Below, piece after piece: positions 26,429 to 37,296 of a DNA stretch of 64,000 nt (the first letter of the stretch is position 1; each line of letters opens with the position of its first letter). Below the pieces are notes generated by a model. It did not search any database, was not told the origin of the DNA, and was given only the letters and a program-made list of their open reading frames with translations. This stretch comes from Gimesia sp. GTDB taxonomy: Bacteria; Planctomycetota; Planctomycetia; Planctomycetales; Planctomycetaceae. The stretch lies in contig PAJV01000039.1 in assembly GCA_002706765.1 (NCBI GenBank), positions 1-64,000 of the forward strand, in the 5' to 3' direction. A program made the position numbers and the translations under genes.

Positions 26429-27730
26429 ATGTCACCGAATGTCCGCGCGCTCATCCTGCTCGTCCTGATAATCATCATCCCGATTGCCACCTGGCTGGTT
26501 CTGCCGACATTACCTTCGCTGGGGCAGCCTGCAGAAATCTTTTCGGGGGGAACTACATACCCTGCTTCTCCAGTGAAATTTGAGCGGGCCACGGTCGGCG
26601 CCAAACCGGTGGGTTTACCACTGATCACAAATGTGCAGATTCTGGATTTTGACGGCGATGGTCAGAACGAAATCATCGCCTGCGATGCCGGGAAGGGAAT
26701 TATCTCGCTGTTTAAGCAGGACGGCTCCGCCTCCTGGCAGGAAGAAGTTCTACTCACCGATCTGGCGGCACCCGCGCATGCGACCGTGGTCGACATTGAT
26801 GGAGATGGCGATCTGGATATCATCGTTTCCATTCTGGGAAATCTCATGCCTGATGACCGGGTGATAGGACGCGTGGAACTCTATGAACGTGAAGGCAACG
26901 GTTATAAAAAGCATGTGATCCTGACAGATGTCCGCCGTGTGGCTGATGTCCAGCCGGGCGATTTCGACGGCGATGGCGATCTGGATCTGGCAGTGGCTGT
27001 ATTCGGCTACAGCCGCGGCTCTGTCTTATGGCTGGAAAATCGGGGAGAGCTGCAGTTTCGGGATCATGAACTCTTGAATGCTCCCGGGACGATTCATGTG
27101 CCCGTCGCTGATTTTGATGGTGATGGTGATCTGGATATTGCAGCGATTGTGACACAGGATGAAGAAGAGCTCTGGGGGTTTGAAAATCTCGGAAATGGCG
27201 AGTTCAAAAAAAGGCGACTCTGGTATACCGTCAATCTTGATCTGGGGGGGGCAGGCCTCATCTATGCCGACCTTGATCAGGATGGCGATCAGGATCTGAT
27301 TCTACCGGCAGGCGATAACCTGGAAGATCTCGATGCCTACCCGCAGCCTTATCATGGGTGCTATTGGTTTGAAAACAAAGGAAACTGGGAATTCGAACCA
27401 CACCGCATCTCTGATCTGGGGGGAACTTACGCTGCAGATACCGGTGACATTGATGGTGATGGTGATCTGGATGTGGTGCTGGTGAGCATGACCAACGACT
27501 GGTACGACCCGAAAATGGCCAGTGTGGTCTGGTTGGAAAACGATGGAAAACAGAATTTCAAAACCTGGCAGATTGACAGCGATCCCATTCATCTCGTCAC
27601 CGTTGCCGCCGGTGATCTCGACGGTGATGGCCGTGATGATCTGGTGGCTGGGGGGTTGAATCTGCGGAAACCATTTCAGAGGATTGGTCGAATCACTGCC
27701 TGGCTGAATCTACAGGAGGACAAACCATGA
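26429..27730 (+). CDS. FG-GAP/VCBS repeat protein, membrane-anchored
   Basis: This 433-residue protein has an uncleaved N-terminal membrane helix (ALILLVLIIIIPIATWLVLP), so it should face the periplasm. It then carries seven calcium-binding-like motifs of the FG-GAP/VCBS type, such as DFDGDGQNEI, DIDGDGDLDI, DFDGDGDLDL, DLDQDGDQDL and DLDGDGRDDL, spaced about 50-60 residues apart. Together these should form a seven-bladed beta-propeller. Such proteins are abundant in planctomycetes and presumably bind ligands or proteins. Its stop overlaps the TPR gene start (ATGA), so the two are made together. Confidence 0.9.
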   Translation: MSPNVRALILLVLIIIIPIATWLVLPTLPSLGQPAEIFSGGTTYPASPVKFERATVGAKPVGLPLITNVQILDFDGDGQNEIIACDAGKGIISLFKQDGSASWQEEVLLTDLAAPAHATVVDIDGDGDLDIIVSILGNLMPDDRVIGRVELYEREGNGYKKHVILTDVRRVADVQPGDFDGDGDLDLAVAVFGYSRGSVLWLENRGELQFRDHELLNAPGTIHVPVADFDGDGDLDIAAIVTQDEEELWGFENLGNGEFKKRRLWYTVNLDLGGAGLIYADLDQDGDQDLILPAGDNLEDLDAYPQPYHGCYWFENKGNWEFEPHRISDLGGTYAADTGDIDGDGDLDVVLVSMTNDWYDPKMASVVWLENDGKQNFKTWQIDSDPIHLVTVAAGDLDGDGRDDLVAGGLNLRKPFQRIGRITAWLNLQEDKP

Positions 27731-29139
27731 TTCAACTTCTGCGTCTGCTCCTGATACTGCTGGTAGTTGAACTGGGATATTGTGGTTATCTGATAGCAGA
27801 TCGAATGGCTCGTCCTCTGCCTGTACTGCCAGATGCAGAGTCTATTGATCCTCTGCTGATGACGGATTTTCGGGAGCTTGCCGTACAGGCCGAATCTGGT
27901 TCCAGTAAGGAGTGGATCCGCCTGGGACAGGCTTTTCTCGGACAGGGTTTTTATGGTTATGCGGAAAACTGTTTTCGACAGGCAATTCAAATGGATCCCG
28001 ACGATGCGTTAGCGCAGGCCAGTTATGCCTTTTGTCTGGAACGAACGGGGCGTCTGCAGGCCAGTACGCGCGAATACGAGAAGCTGGAAGCCTTCGACGG
28101 AAAGACAGACGTACCATTTGCTAACCGTCGACACTATCTGTATGCGATAGGCCGGAATTATCTGCGCGAGGAAAATGCGGAGAAAGCTGAAGAACTGTTT
28201 CGTCTGAATAACGGATTCCAGCCGGCAGACTATCAGCTGGCCAAATTACTTGTGCGGTCGGGACGCGCGGAAGAAGCGCTGCCTTATATTGATCGGAATC
28301 TGGCAACGACTCCCAATTCGCTTGTCTTCCGTCAGTTGCAGGCGGAGGCTTTGGAATCACTGGGACGCATGGCAGAAGCAAAGCGAGCTAGAGATCAGGT
28401 CGAGCACGCTTTGTATGTGGTGGAACTGAACTTTAATACGACGTTTCTGACGCCTTACAGTAAACGCCATGGAATCTTGAGAGAGCTGGAAGCCTACAAC
28501 CAGCTGCTGGAACGCAATGATATGGATTATCTGGCACAAAAGCTGGATGAAGTACTGGCTTTAATGGATGAACGTCTTCCTCAGTATAAAGCCACACTGA
28601 TCAGTATGCTGGAAGTGGAATACCAGCGAAAAAATCCGGAACGGATGCTGCAGTTGATTCAGAAATTAAAAGAGAACGGTGTTGTTGATGCAGAGACCCT
28701 GCAGTTTGAAGCGGGGGCTTACATGCTGTCAGGTGATATGAAAAAAGCGGTACCCTTGCTGCAGCGGGTTTTGGAGATGTCACCTACGATTGAAGTGCAT
28801 CAGACCCTGGCTGATTATTATGATCAACAGAAGGATCTCAAGAAACGCGACTATCATCAGGCAAAGATGGCGTTACTGTATGCCATGATGAGTTTTCGTA
28901 ACAATCAACTGAAATCCGCTGAAGAAGCAATAGAACGTTCTGTGGAGCTGAACCCGGAAGATCCTCAAGCCTGGTTTTACAATGCAGAAATTAAACGGCT
29001 GCTGGGGAAAACAGAAGCCGCAAAAAAGAGCTACGAGCGTTGCCTTGCATTAAATCCCAACCATGGTCGAGCCATCAGGGAGCTGGATCATATCAATACG
29101 CCGCAAAAATTGCAGGCCGCTGACAAATTGGACTTCTGA
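27727..29139 (+). CDS. Tetratricopeptide-repeat protein, membrane-anchored
   Basis: Overlaps the FG-GAP gene by four bases. The 470-residue product starts with a hydrophobic helix (LRLLLILLVVELGYCGYLIA) that anchors or exports it. TPR units then fill the rest (for example LGQAFLGQGFYGYAENCFRQ, DDALAQASYAFCLERTGRLQ, PEDPQAWFYNAEIKRLLGKT, ALNPNHGRAIREL). TPRs bind other proteins. The FG-GAP/TPR pair is a frequent planctomycete gene couple and is likely a periplasmic complex. Function unknown. A terminator follows. Confidence 0.88.
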   Translation: MIQLLRLLLILLVVELGYCGYLIADRMARPLPVLPDAESIDPLLMTDFRELAVQAESGSSKEWIRLGQAFLGQGFYGYAENCFRQAIQMDPDDALAQASYAFCLERTGRLQASTREYEKLEAFDGKTDVPFANRRHYLYAIGRNYLREENAEKAEELFRLNNGFQPADYQLAKLLVRSGRAEEALPYIDRNLATTPNSLVFRQLQAEALESLGRMAEAKRARDQVEHALYVVELNFNTTFLTPYSKRHGILRELEAYNQLLERNDMDYLAQKLDEVLALMDERLPQYKATLISMLEVEYQRKNPERMLQLIQKLKENGVVDAETLQFEAGAYMLSGDMKKAVPLLQRVLEMSPTIEVHQTLADYYDQQKDLKKRDYHQAKMALLYAMMSFRNNQLKSAEEAIERSVELNPEDPQAWFYNAEIKRLLGKTEAAKKSYERCLALNPNHGRAIRELDHINTPQKLQAADKLDF

Positions 29140-29175
29140 CGTTGAGTAACTTAATTATTCCCAGGACATAAAACA

Positions 29176-29208
29176 GGGGCTCATCAAAATGTTGACGAGC
29201 CCCCTTTA
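29176..29208. terminator. Terminator between convergent genes
   Basis: GGGGCTC pairs with GAGCCCC, with an inner CAA/TTG, and is followed by CTTTAT. It lies between the TPR gene (plus) and the DUF1559 gene (minus) and may serve both. Confidence 0.72.
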
Positions 29209-29236
29209 TCAGATAGACGCTATGGTGTGATGTCCT

Positions 29237-30211
29237 CTAGAATTCACCAACCACTTCACCCCCGTTGCGGGTGACGAGTTTGTGGTAGGTGGTATTGGAT
29301 CCGCCAGCGCTCATGTTTTCGCTGACAAAACGAACGCGTCCATCAGTAAACAGCATATGCACGCCGCCGACATGTGAGCTGGAAGCACACCAGTCATCGC
29401 CCCATGTCGCAGCGGAGCCATTGATCAGATAAGTGGCATTCCCACCGCCGAAATTAGTGACGTCGTAATGCAGAACGCCGGGATGCCAGGTGGATGTGGA
29501 AGAGGTATAACGGGGGCCAATCCACAATCCACCCTGCCAGTTACAGGGGGTGGTTCCGCCACAGTTCGTTGAGTTGCCGCCATCATTCTGAGTAGTACGT
29601 TCAGAAACTAATACCGTATTACTCGTACCGTCTGTGATGTCGCGGATTCTTGTATCGGAATTACCATACAGAATACCGTTGCTGGTGGTGGCAGCTGCCG
29701 TACCGTGGCTACCCAGGTAGTTCGATTTTCCAAAGCTGTTTTTATCGGTGTTCACGCCACCCATCGGATCGGAAGGGCAGATGTAGGCTGGCAAAACTGT
29801 TTTCGCCAGCTCGGATGCGCTGACACTCCAGTGCTCACCGAACTGGTTGGTCTGGGAAGATAACTGATTATAGAGCGGCGCCTGGTCCATGAAGGGAAGG
29901 ATGAATCCTCCCCAGCCCAGCCCATTATTATTCGCGCTGGGATCTGCTGTTTTCGAACCAGAGAAATCAAGTTCATTATCAATAAATCCGGGAGGAAATA
30001 CACGGTGTGTCTCATGATAGTTATGCAGCGCAAGACCGATCTGCTTCAGATTGTTTTTGCAAGTGCTGCGACGGGCTGCTTCACGTGCCTGCTGCACTGC
30101 TGGCAGGAGCAATGCAATTAAAATGGCAATGATGGCAATAACCACCAGCAATTCGATCAGCGTGAAACCACGCTGCCACATAGAGCGGAATCGGGACGGT
30201 AGACGTTTCAT
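29237..30211 (-). CDS. DUF1559 prepilin-like protein
   Basis: The product is 324 residues and has a type IV prepilin leader ([14 protein letters not shown]), the [20 protein letters not shown] signature and a C-terminal H-X9-DG box (HVGGVHMLFTDGRVRFVSEN). A GAAGGT site precedes the ATG. It is close in sequence to the next gene upstream (30671-31651): both share NYHETHR(V/I)FPP, DQAPLYN, SNTVLVSERTT/TNTIFVVERTT and NCGG..PCNW.GGLWIGPR. The pair is a recent tandem duplication. Function of the family unknown. Confidence 0.94.
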   Translation of the reverse strand: MKRLPSRFRSMWQRGFTLIELLVVIAIIAILIALLLPAVQQAREAARRSTCKNNLKQIGLALHNYHETHRVFPPGFIDNELDFSGSKTADPSANNNGLGWGGFILPFMDQAPLYNQLSSQTNQFGEHWSVSASELAKTVLPAYICPSDPMGGVNTDKNSFGKSNYLGSHGTAAATTSNGILYGNSDTRIRDITDGTSNTVLVSERTTQNDGGNSTNCGGTTPCNWQGGLWIGPRYTSSTSTWHPGVLHYDVTNFGGGNATYLINGSAATWGDDWCASSSHVGGVHMLFTDGRVRFVSENMSAGGSNTTYHKLVTRNGGEVVGEF

Positions 30212-30597
30212 GATCTGTACCTTCTATGAAATAAATAAAGATAAATTGTGATCAATTGATAGTGTCTGAGTGAGACAGGAGATGCTTCTCTGCCAGAAAA
30301 ATTGAAGAGCCTTCAGGGAAGTCGGCACCACGGCAATAGCGTGGCAGACGGGTCGGAATTTCCCTCGTAAGTGCCTGAAGCATCTATTGATAATTTTAGG
30401 GAATTTAGCGACAGGACATCCAGTGAACATAGAATTTCACTGGTTAACTTCGCGAATATATGGCTGGGAGATTCAGGTTAACAGGAATAACCCGACTTTG
30501 AAAATGGCTTCGTTGAAACACCCTGCCATGGACACTTAGCTGTCTCAAAAATGTGGATGATATTTAATGAAGCTAAGGAATGAGTTCTGCAAAAATG
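30212..30597. other. Non-coding gap between tandem DUF1559 genes
   Basis: About 390 bases, upstream of the DUF1559 gene at 29237 and downstream of the terminator at 30598. Its promoter should be here, so the two paralogues are likely transcribed separately. No clear operator was seen. Confidence 0.45.
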
Positions 30598-30634
30598 AAA
30601 GCCCGATCACTTCAGAAAGATGTGATCGGGCTTT
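30598..30634. terminator. Strong bidirectional hairpin terminator
   Basis: A 13-bp perfect stem (AAAGCCCGATCAC with GTGATCGGGCTTT) closes an 11-base loop. It lies just past the stop of the minus-strand DUF1559 gene at 30671. Confidence 0.85.
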
Positions 30635-30670
30635 ACTGTTAATTAGCAGAATCGCTGATAATGCTGAGGA

Positions 30671-31651
30671 TTAAAACTCGCCAATGATTTCCTTTTTGTT
30701 AGGAGTCACCAGGGCCAGGTAAGTTCCCAGGTTGATGTTCTCTGACAGGAAGCGAACACTGCCATCGCCGAGAACAATATGGATTCCACCTTCATGGCTG
30801 CTGGATGCAATCCATGAAGCACCCCAGGTCGCTGATGAGCCATTGATGTTATAAGTAGTGCTACCACCACCACTGTTACCAACATCCAGTGAGGATAAAC
30901 CTGGGTGCCAGGCAACCGTGCTGCCGGACAGGCGAGGCCCAATCCACAGTCCGCCACTCCAGTTACAGGGATTACCGCCACAGTTGGTTGAAGTACTGCC
31001 ATCATTTTCGGTTGTACGTTCCACGACAAAAATCGTGTTGGTAGTTCCATCGGTGATGGTTTTCATTCTGGTGGGGGAATTCACATACATCACTCCGTTA
31101 CGTGCATTGGCACTGGTGGCTGAACTGGCCAGGTAATTCGATTTACCAAAGCTGTTCATATCCGTATTGATGCCTTCCATCGGGTCGGTCGGACAGATAA
31201 ATGCAGGAAGTACTGTTTTCGCAGCGGGGATGGCGTCTGCAACGCTTCCTGATCCATCGTGATTTGAATCCTGCCAGTTGTAGGCAAAGCCGCCTGTCTG
31301 TGTTCCGATCAGGTTGTACAATGGAGCCTGATCCATAAAGGGCAGAAGCATGGTTCCCCATCCCAGACCATTCAGGTTGTCCGGTGCCAGATGGGATGTA
31401 TCTGTGGCAGGAGTATTATCGATGTAAGCCGGCGGGAAAATACGATGTGTTTCATGATAGTTGTGTAACGCCAGTCCGATCTGCTTCATGTTATTTTTAC
31501 ATGTGCTGCGTCGGGCTGCCTCCCGTGCCTGCTGGACTGCCGGCAAGAGCAATGCAATCAGGATAGCAATAATGGCGATTACAACCAGGAGTTCGATTAG
31601 AGTAAAACCGAATTTAAAAAATGATATGCCTTTGCGTTCAACTTGTCTCAT
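30671..31651 (-). CDS. DUF1559 prepilin-like protein
   Basis: GGAGG precedes the ATG. The product is 326 residues. A type IV prepilin-like leader ([15 protein letters not shown]) is followed by the DUF1559 signature [20 protein letters not shown] and a C-terminal H-X9-DG box (HEGGIHIVLGDGSVRFLSEN). It is the nearest paralogue of the gene at 29237. A small lipoprotein gene (32074) sits upstream on the same strand. The leader is slightly unusual in having Phe-Lys-Phe-Gly before the cleavage site. Confidence 0.94.
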   Translation of the reverse strand: MRQVERKGISFFKFGFTLIELLVVIAIIAILIALLLPAVQQAREAARRSTCKNNMKQIGLALHNYHETHRIFPPAYIDNTPATDTSHLAPDNLNGLGWGTMLLPFMDQAPLYNLIGTQTGGFAYNWQDSNHDGSGSVADAIPAAKTVLPAFICPTDPMEGINTDMNSFGKSNYLASSATSANARNGVMYVNSPTRMKTITDGTTNTIFVVERTTENDGSTSTNCGGNPCNWSGGLWIGPRLSGSTVAWHPGLSSLDVGNSGGGSTTYNINGSSATWGASWIASSSHEGGIHIVLGDGSVRFLSENINLGTYLALVTPNKKEIIGEF

Positions 31652-32073
31652 CAGTATCGTTACCTCCAGAATAAGAAAATGAAGTGGTAATTGAAGTGGA
31701 TAAAGAACGAATAAACTCGAGCGAAGCTATTCCGTGAAACTTTGAAACTAAAGTTGTGATTATTTTATAGCGGTGGATGAAAATTTAATTATCGAGGTAT
31801 CTTTCAAAGATCTATCAATGTTAGTGGCGGGGATTCACTCTCTTGACTCCATTGGGATGAGAAATGTGTTGGCTATCCCGAACATATCTATTATGACCGA
31901 AATATCAATAAAATATAACTGGAAAACGGCCAGGATTTAAATTTGGCGCATTGAAAATGACACACCGAATCAAACACGCTAGCGTATGTTCACATTGAAT
32001 GTACACTGTATTGAGTGGTGTTTGTGTTAAGATGATACGCATCCACACTCTGGTCTAATGAAAGTTAAGTTAT
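31652..32073. other. Non-coding gap
   Basis: About 420 AT-rich bases between the DUF1559 gene and the lipoprotein gene, both on the minus strand. Long enough to hold a separate promoter. No hairpin terminator or clear operator was recognised. Confidence 0.4.
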
Positions 32074-32493
32074 TTACTTGGATTCCAACTGGAAATCAAA
32101 GGTATTGGCTCCCGCTTTCACATCTGCTGTCAGTGTGGTCTTCGAATTGTATTTAGCAGGAATGGGATCCTTGTAAACTTGTCCGGGAGGGGTCGGGTTT
32201 TCCTGTGGTGTGGTGATGCTCACAGTATGTTTGCCGATGACTGCCCCTTTGGTTTCTGCCAGATAACCCAGTTCATAATTGCCGGCTTCATCAGTACGGG
32301 CAATCGATGGTCGGCCATTTTCCGGAGTGAAAGACACCATCACATTCGACAGTGGTTGACCATCCATGGTGACCACTCCCGTCACTGTTCCCAGATCGGG
32401 TTGATCACTGCCACCGCTGTCGCCACAACCGGCAAGCAAGCAAAAAGTGAGGATGAACAGACACAAACTTTCGAACGACTTGAGTAACTTCAT
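32074..32493 (-). CDS. Lipoprotein with carboxypeptidase-regulatory-like domain
   Basis: The ATG at 32493 lies five bases after AGGAG. The product is 139 residues. The signal peptide ends in a lipobox (LLAGC). The mature protein has a Gly/Ser/Asp linker and a transthyretin-like/carboxypeptidase-regulatory beta domain (GTVTGVVTMDGQPLSNVMVS, then ENGRPSIARTDEAGNYELGY). It matches the lipoprotein at 1274 in length and arrangement (GRPS, YNS, LTA, FDF-like ends). Each is next to a DUF1559 gene, so a paired function is likely. Confidence 0.87.
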   Translation of the reverse strand: MKLLKSFESLCLFILTFCLLAGCGDSGGSDQPDLGTVTGVVTMDGQPLSNVMVSFTPENGRPSIARTDEAGNYELGYLAETKGAVIGKHTVSITTPQENPTPPGQVYKDPIPAKYNSKTTLTADVKAGANTFDFQLESK

Positions 32494-32795
32494 TTTCACT
32501 CCTGATACGATATAAGAACAGCTGCAATCCGGAGAAACAGATTGCTATAATTGAGCTCGGAATCAATAAATCATACCCATGTATTTATCTTAATGTCAAA
32601 CTGATCTGAGCCTGTTCTCGGCAAGTGCAGAATGAAATGCTAAGATTCAGCCACATTAAATAACAGGCCTATACAACGTTCATATTCTTAAGTTCTATTC
32701 GAAATACACTCCCGAAACGACTATCAGTCAATCGGAGCAGCAAACGACCGTAAAGTTTAATTAAGTATACTACTCAGTCAGGAAGGAGTAGCCAG

Positions 32796-33260
32796 ATGCA
32801 GGTCTGGGTTGATGCAGATGCCTGTCCGGCAGAAATCAAAGAAGTGCTGTTTCGCGCCGCGAAGCGAACGCAGATCAAAGTCACCCTGGTGGCCAATCAG
32901 CCGCTGCGCACACCCCGCTCCGAGTTTGTCGACAGCCTGCTCGTTCCTGCAGGATTAAACGTGGCCGACCAGCGGATTGTTGAACTGACCGCAGCAGGCG
33001 ATCTGGTGGTAACAGCTGATATCCCTCTGGCAGCGCAAGTAGTAGAGAAAGGTGCGCAGGCACTTAATCCGCGTGGTACACTTTACACTGACGAAAACGT
33101 CGGGCAACGACTCGCGTCCCGGGATCTGATGGACGACCTGCGGGGCGAAGGACTGGTGACAGGCGGTCCCGCCAACTTCAATGCCAAAGATCGCCAGGCG
33201 TTCGCCAATCAACTGGATCGCTGGTTGACCGCCGCTAAAAAACAACGCCCGGCAAGCTAA
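32796..33260 (+). CDS. YaiI/YqxD-family (DUF188) protein
   Basis: AAGGAG lies 8 bases before the ATG. This 154-residue protein fits the UPF0178 family: MQVWVDADACPAEIKEVLFR at the start, LVANQPLRTP, IVELTAAGDLVVTADIPLAA and ALNPRGTLYT. The conserved DADACP and the later acidic residues (DLVVTADIPLA) resemble a PIN-like nuclease active site, but no activity is established for the family. The stop codon is followed at once by the terminator hairpin shared with the SulP gene. Confidence 0.93.
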   Translation: MQVWVDADACPAEIKEVLFRAAKRTQIKVTLVANQPLRTPRSEFVDSLLVPAGLNVADQRIVELTAAGDLVVTADIPLAAQVVEKGAQALNPRGTLYTDENVGQRLASRDLMDDLRGEGLVTGGPANFNAKDRQAFANQLDRWLTAAKKQRPAS

Positions 33261-33274
33261 CTCACCGGGCGTTG
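33243..33274. terminator. Bidirectional hairpin between convergent genes
   Basis: CAACGCCCGG pairs perfectly with CCGGGCGTTG across a 12-base loop that contains the stop codon of the DUF188 gene. It can serve both the plus-strand gene and the minus-strand SulP gene. Confidence 0.7.
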
Positions 33275-33295
33275 ACTGTTTCAGTTTGAAAAAGC

Positions 33296-35017
33296 TTAAA
33301 TCATCTTCGTGATGTGATAGTGCTGATCTTCAGAAATATCGACTTCGGCCAGATCGCCGGCCCGTTCAATCAGACGTTTACAGTCGGCATTCAGATTTCG
33401 CAGGTGCAGGCATTTGCCTTCCTGGCGATAACGTTCTGCAATCTTGTTAATCGCTTCAATCGCTGACTGATCGTAAACGCGCGAGAAGTAAAAATCGATC
33501 GCCACGATCGGCGGATCATTCACCGGATCCAGCAACTCACGAAAACTGCTCACCGAGGCAAAGAACAGCGGGCCATGCAGCTGGTACACTTTTTTGTCGT
33601 CATCTTCGAAGTGAATGTCAGCCATCATATGAGTCGCATGGTGCCAGGCGAAGATCAATGCCTGCACGATGATTCCCAGTAAAACAGCGACTGCCAGATT
33701 GTGGAACAACACCGTATAACCGGCCACCAGTACCATCACCAGCACATCGCTTTTGGGAACTCGATTCCAGGTGTGCAGCGTACTCCATTCGAACGTTCCA
33801 ATCACCACCATGAACATCACACCCACCAGCGCTGCCATGGGCACCATGGAGATCACAGGCTTCAACAGCACAACCAGGACCAACAGACCCACGGCTCCGA
33901 CGACACCCGACAGACGCCCGCGCCCGCCTGAGTTCACGTTGATCAGTGACTGGCCAATCATCGCACAGCCGCCCATGCCCCCAAACAGGCCACAGACAAT
34001 GTTCGCAGCACCCTGGCCAATACATTCCCGATTACCGCTGCCCCGGGTCTCGGTTATTTCATCAATCAACGTCAGCGTCATCAGCGATTCAATCAATCCG
34101 ACCCCTGCCAGGATCAGAGAAAACGGAAGGATAATCAGCAGCGTTTCCCAGGAAAACGGCGCCAGTACATACCGCGAATCCAGGAAGAACAGCATTGGCA
34201 GCGGCTCTTTTGCCGGCTGTACCGAAGCCACTACCGTTGCGATTTGTGTTTCATTTAAAACGGAAGTCGCGGCAGGCTGTTCTGTCGCATCCACTTTTTC
34301 AGACGCCAGTGCTTTCTGCTCAGCTTCCGTAACCGCTTTCGCTTTCAGATTATTCATCATCAGGTCGTCCACGGTCTGGACAACATTATTCTGTCCGGCA
34401 GGAATCCAGTTCTCCGGGGCGAATTTATTGATTCCGACCGCGATCACGGAGACCATGATAATAGCGGCCAGCGAACTCGGCACCGCTTTCGTCAGTTTGG
34501 GAAGCAGAACAATCACCGCCATCGTGAGGGCAACCAGACCGATCATAATTGTCATGGGAGTCCCCGACAGAAACGTCATCGTTCCATCAGCGCCCAGCGT
34601 TTTGAAACTTCCGATCTGGGCCAGACCAATCACGATCGCCAGTCCATTCACAAATCCCAGCATCACCGAGTGAGGCACCAGGCGAATCAGTTTACCCAGC
34701 CGCAACACGCCTACTGTAACCTGCAGCAGACCACACAGAATGACAGCGGGAAACAGGTACTGAATTCCATGCATGGCGACCAGGGAGACGATCACCACGG
34801 CCATCGCGCCGGTGGCTCCGGAAATCATACCGGGGCGGCCCCCAGCCAGGGCACTGACAAAACCAATAAAAAATGCGGAGTACAGACCAACGGTCGGAGG
34901 AACTCCTGCGACGAATGCGAAAGCAACTGCTTCCGGCACCAGCGCCAGAGACACCGTTAAACCTGACAGTACATCATCCTTGACAGAAGCCTTATGCTTC
35001 GAAAAAAACGCTAACAT
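33296..35017 (-). CDS. SulP-family anion transporter with STAS domain
   Basis: Start set at 35017 ([20 protein letters not shown]), six bases after GGAG; the frame is open to 35143. The product is 573 residues. About ten to twelve membrane helices carry SulP marks ([60 protein letters not shown]). The C-terminal 130 residues are a STAS domain ([20 protein letters not shown]). Between helices, at about residues 210-290, there is an unusual hydrophilic insert rich in Ala/Glu. Members move sulfate, bicarbonate or other anions. Bicarbonate (BicA-like) and sulfate are both possible. Alone on its strand. Confidence 0.92.
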   Translation of the reverse strand: MLAFFSKHKASVKDDVLSGLTVSLALVPEAVAFAFVAGVPPTVGLYSAFFIGFVSALAGGRPGMISGATGAMAVVIVSLVAMHGIQYLFPAVILCGLLQVTVGVLRLGKLIRLVPHSVMLGFVNGLAIVIGLAQIGSFKTLGADGTMTFLSGTPMTIMIGLVALTMAVIVLLPKLTKAVPSSLAAIIMVSVIAVGINKFAPENWIPAGQNNVVQTVDDLMMNNLKAKAVTEAEQKALASEKVDATEQPAATSVLNETQIATVVASVQPAKEPLPMLFFLDSRYVLAPFSWETLLIILPFSLILAGVGLIESLMTLTLIDEITETRGSGNRECIGQGAANIVCGLFGGMGGCAMIGQSLINVNSGGRGRLSGVVGAVGLLVLVVLLKPVISMVPMAALVGVMFMVVIGTFEWSTLHTWNRVPKSDVLVMVLVAGYTVLFHNLAVAVLLGIIVQALIFAWHHATHMMADIHFEDDDKKVYQLHGPLFFASVSSFRELLDPVNDPPIVAIDFYFSRVYDQSAIEAINKIAERYRQEGKCLHLRNLNADCKRLIERAGDLAEVDISEDQHYHITKMI

Positions 35018-35831
35018 CAAATCTCCAATAACATTCTCAAGGTTTGTCTGCACAGTTAGCCTGGAACGCGAACCTTTCGCCAGCAGACTCTCCGTGCCAA
35101 CACGGAAACGGGGGTGCACAGGAAACGAAGCGCTCAAGTGCAAAAGCAGGCTTGAATTTCAGAATCGCAGTCGCGCAATTCCGGATATTCAAGCTTCAGC
35201 AACACAAACTATTGGTCCATCAATCCTGTATTAATCAGATGGGCAATGTCAGGCGAGCGCGTCAACGAGCGCATATCATTTCGGCCAACATGCCAATTCA
35301 GGTCTGATAAGACACTTTTCAATGTTCAGATTCAAGCAGAACCTTTCGACGAGACGCTAAACCATCACAGGGAGCGCGTTGCAGAATAATCGGGTGGGAC
35401 GTTGAAGGGCTTAACCTTTTCGAGCTGAAGACGTACTGTCCCTCAGTTCTTTACTAATCCACGACCTTTGTAATGCATTCTGCCACCTGTCACAAGCGGG
35501 AACCTGTAAGAAACACCGATTTTATGCCACATTCATCTGTTATTCACATTATTTTTCAGGATCTGGTACAGATCAGTATTCTGATTTCTGTGTCTGAAAG
35601 ATGAACAATGCCTGCTTGTCTGTATTCCACCATCGCCACATGAGAAACTCTTCCAATACCTGATGCTCAAAGTACGCTTTCTCAACACGAAATAAAAACC
35701 CCGGTGGAACGGACTGCGAAAGTCGTTCAACATTCAGAGAAGCCGGGATGGTCCCGAATAAAATTCGGGACGAGCGCAGCGAGCAGGAAGTTGCAGCAGA
35801 CGCGTTCCTTCTCGCTTCGGGTTCCTTTTAC
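35018..35831. other. Non-coding gap with paired hairpins near 35740-35825
   Basis: About 810 bases between the SulP gene and the small lipoprotein gene. Near 35745-35775 the palindrome GTCCCGAAT...ATTCGGGAC forms a tight hairpin. Directly after it a CGAG(C)AGGAA...TTCCT(T)CTCG hairpin runs up to the stop of the lipoprotein gene. These may be terminators for the minus-strand gene pair, or a dispersed structured repeat. A 66-codon open frame at 35533-35733 has no site or domain and is not accepted. Confidence 0.45.
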
Positions 35832-36145
35832 TCAGCGCCCGGTCTGATCTTCCATCAGGCGGCGTGCTTCCAGCGTCGCCGTTTCCCAGTCTCCTGCATT
35901 TGCTGATGCCACAATCTCATTCAACCAGTCTGCTTCCCGTTCATTGATCTCTTTTTCTTTGAGGGAACTCTGAATCAACGTCTGCACCGTTTCCAGACGT
36001 TCCTTGCTCTTCTGATTACAGACTGAGTACAGAGCTTTGGAAATTTCATACGTTTTCGGAGAAACAGCCGGGTAGCCACAGCCACTGGAAAGCAGCAGTG
36101 GCATCTGAAACAAGACGGTCGAAAACAGGATGGTTCGATTTCGCA

Positions 36146-36146
<1 letters not shown>
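35832..36146 (-). CDS. Small lipoprotein coupled to a DUF1559 gene
   Basis: The ATG overlaps the stop of the DUF1559 gene (TAATG), so it is translationally coupled. The product is 104 residues. The signal peptide ends in a lipobox (LSSGC). The mature part is helical and charged (SKALYSVCNQKSKERLETVQ, LKEKEINEREADWLNEIVAS, GDWETATLEARRLMEDQ), like a short helical hairpin or a single TPR-like pair. No named family was recognised, but small helical lipoproteins coupled to DUF1559 genes recur in planctomycetes. A role next to the pseudopilin is inferred. Confidence 0.85.
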
Positions 36147-37228
<1,082 letters not shown>

Positions 37229-37271
37229 TCGAAAAGCCTTGATACTTCTTTAAAGGTGGTAAATTTAAAAA

Positions 37272-37287
37272 TGTAGCATGGGCTACA
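37272..37287. promoter_or_regulatory. Palindromic operator candidate 1
   Basis: TGTAGCATGGGCTACA, an imperfect 16-bp palindrome with the same arms (TGTAGC, GCTACA) as the site 27 bases away. On the minus strand it sits just downstream of the -10 element, over the expected transcription start. Confidence 0.65.
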
Positions 37288-37296
37288 CTTTGTCGT

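Noticed and set aside
33753-34673. 306-codon open frame opposite the SulP gene
   Set aside because: Antisense shadow of a clear transporter; composition is Thr/Ser/Pro-rich with no domain.
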